Assembly (NCBI GenBank): GCA_037447655.1
Contig: JBBHKE010002037.1
Coordinates: forward strand, 1 to 56,375
Origin: Zygnema cylindricum
Taxonomy: Eukaryota; Streptophyta; Zygnematophyceae; Zygnematales; Zygnemataceae
Length of the DNA stretch: 56,375 nucleotides
Direction: 5' to 3'
Below the pieces are notes generated by a model. The model saw nothing but the letters and a program-made list of their open reading frames with translations. It was not told the DNA's origin and searched no databases. How positions within the stretch are numbered: the stretch's first letter is position 1; the number at the start of each line of letters is the position of its first letter. Both the position numbers and the translations under genes were made by a program. This document shows positions 1 to 12,653 of the stretch, one piece after another.

Positions 1-3
1 CCG

Positions 4-131
4 TCACATCACGCCACGCTGTCGTGTTATCAATACCGGTACAGTTACGTACAGTATCGCACTATTAATTTTGGCGCGTGCGATCTTGTCACTTCACGCC
101 ACGTTGTCGTGTTGTCAATATCCGTACACTA
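4..131. repeat. 85-bp direct repeat at left edge
   Basis: Two similar ~42-bp blocks starting at 4 and 89 share the words TCACGCCACG, TGTCGTGTT and TCAATA. The period is 85 bp, which suggests the window starts inside a short tandem array. No coding signal is visible. Confidence 0.6.
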
Positions 132-299
132 CACAGCGAATCGTAATTAGAGTAAATAACGCTAATTCGGTCGCCCTAAATTTGACTCTATCACGTTAAA
201 TATAGTGAATGATTCGAATTTTTTCATCATACTATTTAAGTTAAAATTTAATTAGCGTAAAAAAATATAAAATAGGTTCGTTTTAAATAGTGTGGAGTA

Positions 300-1065
300 G
301 TGTTGGGTATCGGGTAGATTCATATCGCGATAATCTCGATATTCGATATATCGAATATTGATCGAGCAGGATCCTCGATATATCGTACCGAGACCAACAT
401 AAATTATCGCGATATATATCGCGATACATAGTATTTTTAATATTTATTTTTTTTATTTTTTTACATAATATGTTATTTTAGCGAAAAAGTCAAATTGTCT
501 AATACGCCACGTACGCCGTGATTTTCGTTCCGTGACTTGAAGGTAGACGGTGCAAAATGTAACCGACAAAAAAGTACTAATTCTGAAATTCTAATAATTA
601 ATTATTTGGGGTATGGTTACACGAGGAGGTCTCTATAATAGTACGGACATCAAAATTTATGTATTACAGAGGTCTCGGGTACATCGCGTATCTTTTGTCA
701 AAAAGTTTTACATACGTGTTCTGATACGAGTGGTTTCACGTAAGCTGACTACCAAATCTCAAAAATCATCGAATATCAAGAAACCGTTTTTCGTCTGGAA
801 AATCGTACTTGCTGATGATGTACCGTACTTCACAAGTGTACCACGTCAATGCACCTCTATGACTCCTTCATCAACACTTCGCGAAACCGCATTTCTTCCT
901 AAAAGATTACAAATACGGTCCAAGTCACGGTGACCTTGGAAACCCTCAGGATACTTTTTTAGCTTCGATATATTGATGATATCGATATATCGGCTATAGG
1001 CTATATATCGCGATATTTAGCCGCGATATATCGTAATATATATCAATTATCGGACCTTGAATTCA
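300..1065. mobile_element. Non-autonomous TIR element, copy 1 (CGATATATCG-rich)
   Basis: The unit starts near 300 with GTTGGGTATCGGGT and ends near 1065 with ACACCCAACAAC, so the ends are imperfect inverted repeats. Both terminal parts are packed with CGATATATCG-type palindromes. The core (about 480-960) matches the reverse complement of 9380-9860, so this family has two copies here in opposite orientation. No transposase domain is recognisable in the short open frames. A 10-bp target duplication at copy 2 suggests a Mutator-like element, but this is inference. Confidence 0.6.
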
Positions 1066-1328
1066 TACACACCCAACAACGCGAATGGGTCCCCCATAAC
1101 CAAAACAACTGTGCAGTACAAACAACACGCAAAACGTGTACTTTATAAGCAAAAGGGTACAAACAATAATTTAATAGAATTGCGTCGATGAAACACACTA
1201 AACAAAAAATAATCATATCAAAAATCCATTCAGACAACCAACCGCCGTAACATTGTCGTCCTGTGAACATTCACATTAATTCTAATGCGAAAAGTTTATA
1301 GTTAAACATCAACAAAGGAGTCAGGATA

Positions 1329-1369
<41 letters not shown>

Positions 1370-1778
1370 ATATAGTACTAACGCCATAATGACGATAAAA
1401 TATACGGACCGGCAATTTTGTATGTCTATATAATTTAGCGTTTATAATATAGCCGGATTGTTTTCCACACAACCTAATAAAGAGTACTTAAACAACAAGA
1501 GTAAACTTCCCTTGCAGTTTTTCACATAAACTACGCTATAACCCCCACCATTATTTTGCTCATTACACCAACTTCCTTCACTCACTTTTACTACAAAACT
1601 GCACTCAATATTTGGCCTCACGTATGATGTTCGTACATGTTACGCACTGTACATTACTATCACATTGTACATGTGTAACAGTAAAAGAGAATCGAACTTG
1701 TTCGTAAATGGGTATTTAAGTGTTACAAATATAGAGTTAAAATTTTGGTAGACGTCCGCTATAGAATCGCACGATTTA
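1066..1778. other. Non-coding interval with (AT)n tract
   Basis: This holds an (AT)n microsatellite at about 1328-1367 and otherwise AT-rich sequence. I see no gene. Confidence 0.6.
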
Positions 1779-2519
1779 GAGTAGCGTTCCATCAGGAAGT
1801 TTTGTAATCGTACGAACAACGTTACAGAATGCTACACTTTGAACGATGTTCTCTCGCGCAGAGTCTGTAATCCACGTGCTTAGAAATTAGTGGTACCACG
1901 TAAGATAAGATCGTATATTGAAAATCGTCAAATAATTTTTACACCGACCAACCTCAACTCGAAATCGTCATTTGCATACCATGTACGTGCGGACCAGGGC
2001 ATCGTACCATACACATTTTGTACTCTTTGCAAACGCTTGTCAGATGCCACCTCATTATTTTTAGGGTTTTTGCTTTTTTGCGTGACGAATGAGCGCTTCC
2101 ACAAATAGTGTGACGAATGGTCGTTAACAAAAATAGCGCGACGAAAGCTCGTTACGAGATCACTTTCGTGATTTCCGTTGAATTTTTGAATGCATATATC
2201 ATGTGCCAAATTTTTTGATTCCAGTTGGTTTGTTGTCGTGACACGTACATTCATTATCCAACGTGTCGCAGCTCAATTTTTTTTTGTAAATGGTGATGTA
2301 CCTCCTCTAGGTACATCACCATTTACAAAAACTTTCGAAGCGAATGCTTCGCGAAAAAACATCCAACGGTCATTATTACCTCCCATACCTTTGGAGAAGA
2401 TTGGTAAGATTCTTTGTACTGTAGTTCACGTATAAAAACAAAATAAGAGGTACGGCGTAGTACATATATGTTCGGATTTCTGTAAACAACCTCACTTTTG
2501 GTCTGATGGAACGTCACCG
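1779..2519. mobile_element. PIF/Harbinger-like MITE, copy 1
   Basis: The element is 741 bp. Its terminal inverted repeats are of the type GAGTAGCGTTCCATCAG / CTGATGGAACGTCACCG, and it is flanked by TTA on both sides (1776-1778 and 2520-2522). A three-base TWA duplication with such TIRs is the hallmark of PIF/Harbinger elements. The sequence aligns throughout with 51043-51775. A palindrome at about 2289-2325, with GATGTACCT and AGGTACATC arms, lies in the right half. No intact transposase is seen. Confidence 0.8.
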
Positions 2520-3025
2520 TTAGAGTTGTATTTCAAAAGATATAGCGATTGGTGTATTTAAGCGACAACGTGAGGTCAAAGTAACTAGTGGGTGTTCATT
2601 GTAACGAGTTAAGGGTCAAAGTAGCCGCATAATTTCAGGTGCACGTTTAAAAAGTACCAAATGAATCAATTTTGTTTAGCATGCACGATGGTTCGTTTCG
2701 TACAATTTGTAGTACAAAATGTCACTTTCACTTTATGGAATTTCATAGGTAGTTTCGCGTTTGAAATTTACGACCCACGTTCTTGCGAAGTCACGTTTCG
2801 ATTGGCGCGCACTTCTGCACGTAAATGTTATGCAGTGAAATGTAGCGTTTGATTGGTTAGTAAATCCGACGTAGTTAGTAAGAGATTTCGCACGTTTTTG
2901 CATTGGTTAATCTGAGTCCTAGCTGATCAATGATTGGCCCAGGTAAAACCTTTTCATCGGAGCGTTGACTCTAGCATGGCTAGTCCAGGGCGATGATGGA
3001 TAAATACTTAAATAGGGAAGTCTAA

Positions 3026-3704
3026 GGGTGGACTTCCATTAGGCGTCTCAGTAAGGTGTGCCTTCCATTAGGTCGCGACAGTAAACCACTTTTGATTTGC
3101 GTGGCTCATTCTGGCTGTAACACGTAGGTTGATATTAGATGCATAAAATGTTGAAAGAATCTTAGAATGCAAAGTTTGAACGCAATATCTGTACAATTGA
3201 AGGTAATATCTGTACCCTCGGAGGAAATATCTGTACCGTCGGAGGTAATTAATGACTAGTACATATGGCATTAAATGCACTACCCAAAATTTCAAAATGC
3301 AACCACAAAAAGGCGGCGGCAAACTTTAATGGTGGGAGCGTGACGGGCTAATTTTGGCAAATTCACAGCCACCTTGGCGGAACGCACGTGGCCCTTGCGA
3401 CGTGTTCACACATATGTGCGCGCTCCTCGTGGATTTTTTTTACATTTTCCACGCGGCCTATTTTTACACGTTCTGTATTCAAGAACTGTCCTCTCTGTTC
3501 ACGATCTTAAAAAACTGTAAGGTTGGTGACGTGGCGTCTCGGATAAAAAGTGTAATATAATCCGACGGTCCGAAATTACGCCTACAACATTTGACATTTT
3601 TGTGTAATGTTGTTTTCTTTGGAAAAAAAAAATTGTATGAACCTGAACGAAACGGTACGACCGTCACTAAAAAACCCTACTTTTTCGCTAATGGAAGTCC
3701 ACCC
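3026..3704. mobile_element. PIF/Harbinger-like MITE, related family
   Basis: The termini GGGTGGACTTCCATTAG and AATGGAAGTCCACCC are inverted repeats of each other and resemble the TIRs of the 1779-2519 and 51043-51775 elements. TAA flanks both sides (3023-3025 and 3705-3707). The interior differs from the other copies and holds three 21-bp tandem units at about 3182-3248 (core AATATCTGTACC). Confidence 0.75.
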
Positions 3705-3707
3705 TAA

Positions 3708-4515
3708 GAGAAAAGTAAACATATTTTTCTTTGGAAAAGTTTGTGAAATTCTGACTGATCTTGGTCTTGAGCGATTAAAGCCAAATTGGAGCAATGTCAT
3801 TTTTGCACTGAAATCTCTTACTAACAAAGTAGTGTTTAGTAGTTAAGAGATAGAATTACTAAGAGTGGAGAGTAGTGGAAAACACTATAAAAAGAAGGGT
3901 TGAGCCACGAGGGCAGGAGACCAACCTAATGTTATATGGACAAAAGCTTCTTTTAATTTAAAGTTTATCCTTATGTGAGGGCTTTCCAATATGGATGTGT
4001 ATTTTCCAATGTGTGGAATGTGTGGTTGAAATTGGTTATAGTAATGGGATTTTTTGAAAGGTAGGAGATCCTGTTACAACATGGTAAAGACCATGACGAT
4101 GCCAAGTGGATCGTTTAATTCGCGTTTTGTTCATGTAGGGGGTTTGATTAAGCGCAAAAGTTTCACATTAATTTTAGCTTTAGATCTCAATCTAATGAAC
4201 GATATGAATGAATGGACTGAATAAAAAATGTAGTATAAATACTTTAATGCTAATTCTAGATAAAAATTTAGCATTATTCAACCATTATTCGTTTAAACAG
4301 AATACTAATTGTTTTTATTTATTTTATATTAAGGTGTTGCATATACATTTTTCGTATTTTTTTTATCAAAACATAATATTACAAAAGAAGAAAACAAAAA
4401 AGAAGACAAACAAAATAAATTACCAGAATACAACCTTGTTCACATAACAAAAGCGCAAGAAACAAATGTACATAAGAAAGAAAATAATAAGAAAAAAAAG
4501 CACCAGACTTAACTA
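3708..4515. other. Non-coding, AT-rich
   Basis: I see no gene, RNA or repeat structure that I can name here. Confidence 0.5.
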
Positions 4516-5035
4516 GGATTCATCCAACTTAGTCCAAAGACCCAGAAGGTTGGAACAACATCATTATCAGCTTGATGGCAAACTAAAACTACAAACATGT
4601 ATTTTCTTTTATATTTTTTGATAGTTAGAATTTGTTGATTTCTGTTAGTACTTTTTTTTTGATTTCGATCAAGCAACTTAGTCGAAAACCCAAATGGTTG
4701 TATAAACATCATTATCAACTCAAAGGCTGACTAACATTACAATCACTTAATACTTATTAATTTTAAATGTTTAGCATAAAAGATTGATTACTTTAAGAAC
4801 TTTGTTTTTATTTTTCTTTTTTTGTGATAAACCAACTTAGTCCCAACTATCAGCTCGGAGGCTGACCAACATTACAAACAATTGTTTTCATTCATAATAT
4901 TTGTTTGTTAGATTACATTGTCACTTTGAATTTTTAATTTATTTTTGTTTTTTCGATCAACCAACTTAATTTAAAGTCTTAAAAAGTTGTTGAACATCAT
5001 TATCAGCTCAAAAGCTGACAAACATTCTCGACATT
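4515..5035. repeat. Four degenerate ~130-160-bp tandem repeats
   Basis: The motif CCAACTTAGTC followed by CATTATCAGCTC and GGCTGACNAACATTAC recurs at about 4523, 4673, 4832 and 4961. The third unit lacks about 25 bp. The units are separated by T-rich linkers. Confidence 0.7.
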
Positions 5036-6190
5036 GGATTTTTTTTTTTTTTTAAATAGAATGAATATACTTTGAATACTTTGTTTTGGTGATAATTTGA
5101 TTAGTTTGTTTTTTTATGATGTTACTTGCAAGTAAGCAAGTATTACTAATATTTTGGTTTATGTGGAAAAACATGACAAATATTTTGTTTCTTATAGCCT
5201 AAAAAATTTTAATGACTAAAAATAATTTTAGAACCCTAAATTGGCTATTAATCAAACCCTTATAAACCTTTAATCACGTAATGATACTGTGCTAATCAAG
5301 CCCCTAAAACCCTTACACACGTATCTTTGAGAAAAATAATATATAATAAATTTATAAAAAACTATATATATAAAATTTCAAAGAATGTTTATCGTCTTAA
5401 TTATAGAAAAAAATAACACTTTAAATTCACCATTAGACCGTCAAAGATAGGAAACCCACCTGTAGAAGGAGTTCCTGTCGTCACCACTCATAAATCTGCT
5501 AAAAAAAAATGAAAAGGGGAAATTGAGGATGAGTTAGAAAGAGGATCAGAAGGATTATAATAAAATCAAAAATATCAAGATCAAATTACCAAAACCGTAA
5601 TCTGAAACTCCCAAATCCAACCAAGATCAAAACCCGAGATAAATCCTCAAAGAACTCACAAGTTGTGGGAAACAAACAGAAGAGAAAGATTCAGTATACA
5701 AAAAAGGGAGGATTATCCGAAACTCACCAGAAATCCGATATTTCGGGGAGAGTGGGAGTGAAATGGAAGCTTATCCACACGTGGGACTTCCCGTATCCAG
5801 GTAGAGTTAATCTTGCAAAGAAAAGAGGCATAAGGTCAAGAAGTGAGAAAGTAGAGTTGCCGAAGAAAGAAAGAAAAAAGTTAAATTCATTCACTGACAC
5901 AAGGCAATACAAAAAATCCAAATCTAATGACATAAGGCAATGCAAAGAATCCAAATATGATTGCAAAACAACAGGTTGAGAGTTTTAGAGCACCCCAAAG
6001 ACAAGCGTGTCTAACTTTAGAAGGACGAATGCCTAAACCGAATACCCACATCAAAGAAGTGCGAGAAGTACCGAAGTTCAGCCGACCACACCTCCCATGA
6101 AAGTAAACGTGGAAGAAAGAGCAATGAAAAAGATGATCACAAAGGAGGAAGTAAGTAAGATTAAAACCATAAAATCACCATCCAATCCCT
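5036..6190. other. Non-coding interval
   Basis: AT-rich to 5650, then a purine-rich stretch (5650-6190). Short frames on both strands at 5665-5980 have no recognisable domain, so I do not call a gene. Confidence 0.5.
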
Positions 6191-6197
6191 AAACTAA

Positions 6198-6240
6198 AAA
6201 CAAGAGAGAGAGAGGGAGAGAGAGAGAGAGAGAGAGAGAG
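6198..6240. repeat. (GA)n microsatellite
   Basis: A run of GAGAGA with a single interruption is directly visible. Confidence 0.9.
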
Positions 6241-6299
6241 GCATTTTATACAATATTTGCATACAACAACAATAATCAACGTCACTAATCATAAAAATG

Positions 6300-6720
6300 T
6301 TTTATTGTCAACATAATGCATCCCACGCCTAATTTGCTCAATGTCAAATGTCCGTGTTCAAGTTCCTTTGTGTCCATTGTCAACCTTTTATTGCCCAATT
6401 TCTACAATTCAATGTCCAGTGCACAAATATCTAATGTCCAAATGTCAAATGATTTTCAAATGTCTAGTGTCTAACATCGGTCCAATCCAATCTTCAATGC
6501 CAAAATTTTAATGTCAAATGTTAATCGTCCAATTTGCAATATCCAATGTCAAATGTTTATTTTCCATTGTTAGGCGTCCAATGTCCAGTTTAAAGTTTCA
6601 AATGTTCAGTTTTTAGAATTCAATGTACAATGCACATCCAATGGATGTGCAATGCTCAATACCAAATTATCGTTGTTTGTTTTCCAATGTTCGATGGCTT
6701 GTGCCACCTGCTGAATGTTT
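6300..6720. repeat. Cryptically simple field of CAATGTC/AAATGTC words
   Basis: The words CAATGTC, AATGTCCA, TCAAATGT and TCCAATG recur every 10-25 bp over roughly 400 bp without a fixed period. This looks like a decayed short-motif satellite. No open frame is sustained. Confidence 0.6.
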
Positions 6721-6784
6721 AATACTTACAGGCCCATGCAAATGTGCTACGTTCACTTTTCTATGCAGTCGATGTTTATCATGG

Positions 6785-7005
6785 TAAACCGTAAATTGCT
6801 GTTATTGTTATGATTTTTTTCGTCCCTTAAAACATCTTTTCTCCTTACACACTTGTCCGATTGTAGATCTGACAGTTGCGATTCAAAGGTAAGGTTTTAA
6901 GTTTCTGATTGGCGGTCTCAAATTGAAAATTGGACAAGTGCATACGAAGAAAAGATGTTTTGAGTGGCGAAAAAATTATTATCACTAATACCGATTCAAG
7001 GTGTA
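6785..7005. mobile_element. ~220-bp palindromic MITE, copy 1
   Basis: This aligns with 48331-48548 and 50287-50505. It shares an internal inverted segment (ACATCTTTTCTCC ... GGCGGTCTCAAATTGAAAAT ... GAAAAGATGTTTTGAGTGGCG). The ends are degraded relative to the 50-kb copy. Confidence 0.65.
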
Positions 7006-9195
7006 CTGCTCGAGGTCATCATTCAACGATTGTGCGAACTTTATTGGTAAATACAAGCTCAAATCGAACGATTTAAATAAAAGACATATTGAAAGTACTG
7101 AAAAAAAAAGAATAACTGCACTAATAAACAAGTTGCAATAACGACATCTAAACGTTTTCCGCTAGTAAATTTTGGCGGTAACTTCCACTAATTAAGCGCA
7201 AAACATTACTGAACAACTCATGTACTTTAGTGTTGTGATGAATGAACAACATTGTTTGAGCTCGCATATTTTTTTTCTATTGTTCTAAAAATTTGATGGC
7301 ATAGAAAATAGACACTATTGATGGATGACAAAAATATTCAAATGATGAAGTACCACAAACAATCAGACTGCTGTACAATATTTTTATTAATCGTGAACGT
7401 AACTGTCGAGCAACTTCTAACAAAAACATATTAACAACGTAAAACAAAATTCAATACTTAGTAAAGTGTTAGCATAAGGCTTACCTTTCGAATATGAAAC
7501 CCATTTAGCACTAGCTTGTCCTGTGCCGTATAGATGCGATTAGAACAAAAAACTTCAAAAAGCTCTCCAATACATCTTTCACCATTATTGTGAACTCAAC
7601 TTTATCCAGTAATTCCTTTCCATTTCCGTTCTTCTGGAGTAATGTATCTACAACTCTTTCCGCTGTCAGAGATAAAAAGAAAAAACAATCATAAAATTAA
7701 ATAGAAAACAAAAAAAGTAAAAAAGATTTCACAACTCAAGGCTCAATGCAGATTAATTTGCAGTTTTACAATTAACCGTTGTTACCCTCTTGCAGAAACA
7801 AGAATTAGAATTGTAACTGCGACAAACTACACTCAGCGTACACTGTACATGGAAATAAGACACGTTGCACATAAAACAAATCCTATAAATGAAACTAAAA
7901 CTGAAGAACTGATAATTGCACAAGGAAAGAGATATTGAAAGTACACTACAAACAAAAATATTTTAAAAGGAAAACAAATAAAATACACATAAAACATATA
8001 TGCTGTTCGAGGTGTGTTGCGAACAAAACCGAAACACGAGACCGAACCAAGACCTACACTGAAACTCAAAGTAGAACTAAAAACATAAATAGTCAATGCA
8101 GTACAAAAAAAAAAAAGTCTCCGCGGTGTACATAGTGAATCGCTATCAGCATTCGGGAACATTTGGCGTGCGGTTAATTCTAGCCATATAATTCCAATTT
8201 GAACAACGCGGACATTTTTCAACCGCTAACCAAATTACTTTTAAGAAAAAGAATTAGCATTATTTGTGTCAGTTTATCTTCAGCGCGCAAAAGAAGCCAA
8301 CCCCGAATAAGTGTTAGAACCTTAATAGCGATTCACGATGTATCTCACTTTGTTCATAGCTTTGCAACTCAAACCCTAAGCTTTGTTATTTCCTCTCCCT
8401 CTCCCTCTCCCTCTCCTCTATTGAATATTCAAAATATATATAATTGATGAGGGGGGAAAGGAGGGAGGGAAGGATGGAGGGAGGGAAGGATAGAGGGAGG
8501 GAAGGGGAGACAAGGGTAATGGTTGACGGGAAAAAAACGAGATTCGCGCTCCAATAACAAGACAAGGGGAGGTGTTGACAAGACAGTCAACAACCGCCGG
8601 TCTTAGAAATCGAAATGTTTTGCACTTTGCTAAACGATACTCCATGCGCGAGACGCGCGAAGAATATAGTACAGTACAAATACTGGACGGTACAATAATA
8701 ACTTTTACTTGCGGAATGAACTGCCGAAAGTATTTTCCTATCGCGGTAAAAATGCATCGATGTCCATATCGTCGTACTAGATTTTTCCTTGGATTAAACA
8801 ATCTCAACCGTTCAAAAATCGTAGCCACACGAAGTTTGACGGGCGAGAAAAAATCTATCAACGAACGAACAATATCTATTGCAAATCTATCACATTTTTT
8901 AAGGTACTGTACAAAAACAAAAGCCCCTTGGCAACCAAAAGGCAAAACACTGGGTTACCGGCGACTATTATTTCAAATGTTTTACATCTACCATTTTTTG
9001 TTACGAAGAGGTTTTGTACGAATTATGCAAAAGGTTGCACGCACTTTATTTTTATTTGTTGTAATCACTTCCCTATGTGATAAGGTTTTTTTCGATTACA
9101 CACGAGGTTGCAGCGCATGTACGACTTTTTCAAAGATAAAGTAATTATTAAAACATTACGTACGATTAAGCTAGAATGAGAGCATAGACCGTACA
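7006..9195. other. Non-coding interval with purine microsatellite
   Basis: A CCCTCT / GGGAGG-rich simple tract lies at about 8395-8515. The open frames at 7833-8222 and 8418-9144 overlap on both strands and have no recognisable domain. I call no gene. Confidence 0.5.
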
Positions 9196-9205
9196 CCTTT
9201 TGATA

Positions 9206-9945
9206 GTGTTGGGTATCGAGGACCGTTTGCCGATATTCGATATATATCGAATTTCAGGTACCCGATAATCAATATATCGCTTCGATATATCAAATTTCAA
9301 ATTATCGCGATATATCGCCGATATATCGTATCGTCGATATATCGAAGCTAAAATAAAATAAAAAAAATAATAAAATCCCACAGGTTTTCAAAGTCTCGTG
9401 ACTTCGGACAAAGTGACTGTAAAATCTTTGCCGGAAAATAATACGGTTTTTTCGTGAAAGTCAGCAGAGTGAAGGACATCTTTGAGGTACATTGACGAGG
9501 TACACTTGTGAAGTACACGTACGTTATACGGAGGTACGATTTTCCAGACGAAAAAGGTCGATTTCCAGATATTCGATGATTTTTGAGATTTGGTAGTCAG
9601 CTTACGTGGAACCACTCATATCATAACACTTATGTAAAACTTTTTGAAAAAAGATACGCGATGTACCCGAAGCCTCTGTAATACATAAATTTTGCTGTCC
9701 GTACCATTACACAGACCTTCTTGTGTAACCATACCCAATCATTACAATTTCAGAATTTGTACTTTTTTGTCGGTTACATTTTGCGCAGTCTACATTTAAG
9801 TCACGGAACGAAAATCACGGCGTACGTGGCGTATTAGACAATTTGACCTTTTCACTAAAATAACATATTATGTAAAAAAAAAAAAAAGATTAAATTTAAA
9901 AAATACTATATATCGCGATGATTTATGTTATGAATTTACCCGATA
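9206..9945. mobile_element. Non-autonomous TIR element, copy 2, inverted
   Basis: This is the reverse-complement relative of 300-1065. It starts with GTGTTGGGTATCG and ends with ACCCGATAC. The 10-mer CCTTTTGATA occurs immediately outside both ends (9196-9205 and 9946-9955). This is a candidate target-site duplication in the size range of Mutator-like elements. CGATATATCG words cluster near both ends. Confidence 0.65.
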
Positions 9946-9955
9946 CCTTTTGATA

Positions 9956-10985
9956 CGAGCAAGATTTTTAGCGCATGCTCCTCTTGCTACAGTAGTACAA
10001 AATTTCGACCGCATGCATGGACAATAATGTAATAACTGCAATTACCTTCTACAAAAATAAAGATTGTTATTTATGAGAGGTACTTTTTTGATGTATTTGA
10101 TGGTTTTGTTATTTTTTACTTTTTTTTTTACAAAATGCATTTGTGTACAGTATTTTGGTTACGTTGTTTGAAAGGCTTTAAAGTCTTAACTGCAAATGAA
10201 CTTCTTGTGGTATGGTGATGTTCATGTTGTGGATTATAGTGCACTGTATATTGTTTCTACGTAACATTTTTTAAAATGAAAAATACATATATTTATGATT
10301 TTTTAAATACACGAAGGGCCATTTAGGGTTTTATTTTCAATAAGCCAAAAATACAAGTTAAACTAACGCAAATTATTCTTTCTTTTTAGTGAACAATATT
10401 ATATTTTGTGGTGATTTTAGCTAAAATTAAGATTATTTTTGCTTTATTAATGTTTTGGTTACAAGTATTTCATATATTGGTGTTGATTATTTGTGTTCGA
10501 AAATGATTAACAAAACATTGATAATGGAGATTAATTCTTATAATACGTCTATAATTACAACAAACGTATAGTCTAATTGTTTTTTTTTAGGGTTGGGTCT
10601 ACAAAACTGACTAGGATGAAAATGTAATAAGAAACGATAAATTTGATATGAGGTTAGTAAATGTGATTAAAATTAGGGCTATGTTTGATTTAAGATTACA
10701 CCCACTTTTTAAAGTTTTGTAGGGTTTTTTCTGGTTTTTTTTAGGTCAAGGTCACAAATATTATTAACAATAAGAGTGGGTTGTGTTGAAATTAAAAGGA
10801 TTTCTTATGTATTTTCTAGGTTTCTTAAAGTAATATATAATGAGGAAGAAAAAGCAGAGGCAGTCTGCTTCTAACTTCTCTCTAGCTCCATACTTGTCAT
10901 AGTTACTAGAGGTTGAACAATAAGGTAGAGCCATGGCTGCCTATGCTTCTCATAGAGTCAGCAGGCAGTTCTTTGTTAAACTTAC
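9956..10985. other. Non-coding, AT-rich
   Basis: I see no gene. The segment is long, T-rich and low in complexity in places. Confidence 0.5.
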
Positions 10986-10989
10986 CAAA

Positions 10990-11070
10990 AAGGTTAACGG
11001 ACCCAGGATTTGATCCTGGTACCTACCGTCCATCTGAATAGACCAGCGTCATTACCATGTAGCCTAGAAC
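10990..11070 (-). repeat. Degenerate tRNA-derived SINE-like segment
   Basis: On the minus strand a D-arm-like GGCTACATGGTAATGACGC is followed at tRNA-like spacing by a 5-bp T-arm hairpin CCAGGATCAAATCCTGG. The B-box is off consensus (GGATCAAATCC). It resembles a tRNA pseudogene or SINE head. No intact acceptor stem is visible. Confidence 0.35.
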
Positions 11071-11089
11071 CTGTGTCGAGGTATATAGG

Positions 11090-12653
11090 GTACGATAGCC
11101 ACTTAAAGATGTACAAATAGGAAAGTTCATTAAACTGACGAATAGACTACAATCACATAGATATAGTTAGATACAATCACGTCTAAATGTACTGCTTGTA
11201 TTTTAACGACTACAAATTAAGGGCAATATCAAACGTACGGCAAAGGAAGAAGCCGGTATCACGGAATGGACGATTTGGCGGTTTGCAATCTCAGCCACAC
11301 CGGGTGACACGTGGCAACATGACATTGGATGGCGGCATCTCCGGAAAATACCATGGCGAACCCAGAAATGGCAGGCATCATCTTCTTGGCCATGTCGTAC
11401 AATGGCCGTACAAAATGTACTCCTGGCCAAATACCTTTCTGTACTGTACACTTAATTGATTGGCTCCGTTCTTCAGTAGTAGAGAGATAAGAGAGGGGTT
11501 CAGGACTTAGAAATATTTAGGTAGCAGCCTCTCTCCCTAGAAATATTTAGGTAGAAGCCCCTCTCCCAGATCGCTCCTGTATAAAAGGTCATCTTTGACC
11601 ATTGATAATTTGCTGCTCAATGGAGCAAATTCAACGATTCTTTTTGTGGCAGACTCAGGGGAGTAAACTCTTCCAAGGGTTGCAGTTTGGTCAGTCTGTA
11701 TTCTTTTAGGGTGTCAGCAATATTCAGACTAAGATCGAAGAACTGAGGTTATCCTAGAGGCTTCTAGCAAGCTGCCCACTCTAAGTACCAATGGAGGTCT
11801 CAGAGTTGCAGATTGGGTTAAAGTACAAAGCATACCCTTTATGTGACATTTCACTCTTTGAGAATAATTATTGTTTTAGCGGGATAAGAAGCAACGTGTT
11901 TCCACATATTTAGAAGGAGGAAGAATAGTTATATATAAAGTAAATGGGTGACCTCTAAACTTGGAATGGTAATATGCATCGAAAACCTTGTATTAAAAGT
12001 TTTCAAAGTCATGAAAGAGTTCGACTTTGTTTGGACTATTTCAAATTCTCGAGTGTATATAAAGGGTGAAAGAGAGGACCAAATATCTTTTCAGTTAACA
12101 AAGATGATTTTATCAAGACATGAAACAATTTGAATTCTATCAATGATTTAAAGGTGTATTTCGAAAAATGGTCTAAGGTGACAAATATGGGGCGAGTGAG
12201 ATACGATTTGGGAATTGAAGTGATTTTGTATATTTCAAAGAGTATGAAATTGAGTTAAACGTATTATAAAAAGGTGTTAAGACAATTCTCCAACAGCAAT
12301 GGCAAACCGCTTTTGACTCTTTTTTTATCAAAATTTGCAATATAGTAAGTCCAAGAATTTGAAGAGAATGGGATGTTCCGAACCGAGAGGCAATCGGTTG
12401 CCTTATTTACTTAAGTGTAAGGACCATATGGGCATTGTTAATGTGGTTTCACTCATTAACGGGTATTTTCATGCGTTGGAGAAAATCAATGTGAGGTTGT
12501 GAAGCTAATATTTCACTATTTGGTCGAGACATTTATTACCGCGTTTGTTTTTTAACTCAATAGTTTTTCCGGTGAAAAGGAGATTGCGTAGGGTTCCAGA
12601 CTCCAACGTCACCTTAAGTATTGTGACCTTGTGCTCTACAAAGGGCGAATATA
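11090..12653. other. Non-coding interval with small tandem repeat
   Basis: Two ~37-bp units with the core CTAGAAATATTTAGGTAG lie at about 11505-11570. The rest contains no sustained coding frame. Confidence 0.45.

Noticed and set aside
5665-5980. Small basic protein gene
   Set aside because: Both strands are open over the same interval, the composition is lysine-rich from A-rich DNA, and no domain or splice context is visible.
8418-9144. Overlapping 175- and 190-codon frames on opposite strands
   Set aside because: No domain, no codon signal, and part of one lies in a GGGAGG repeat. I cannot support a gene.
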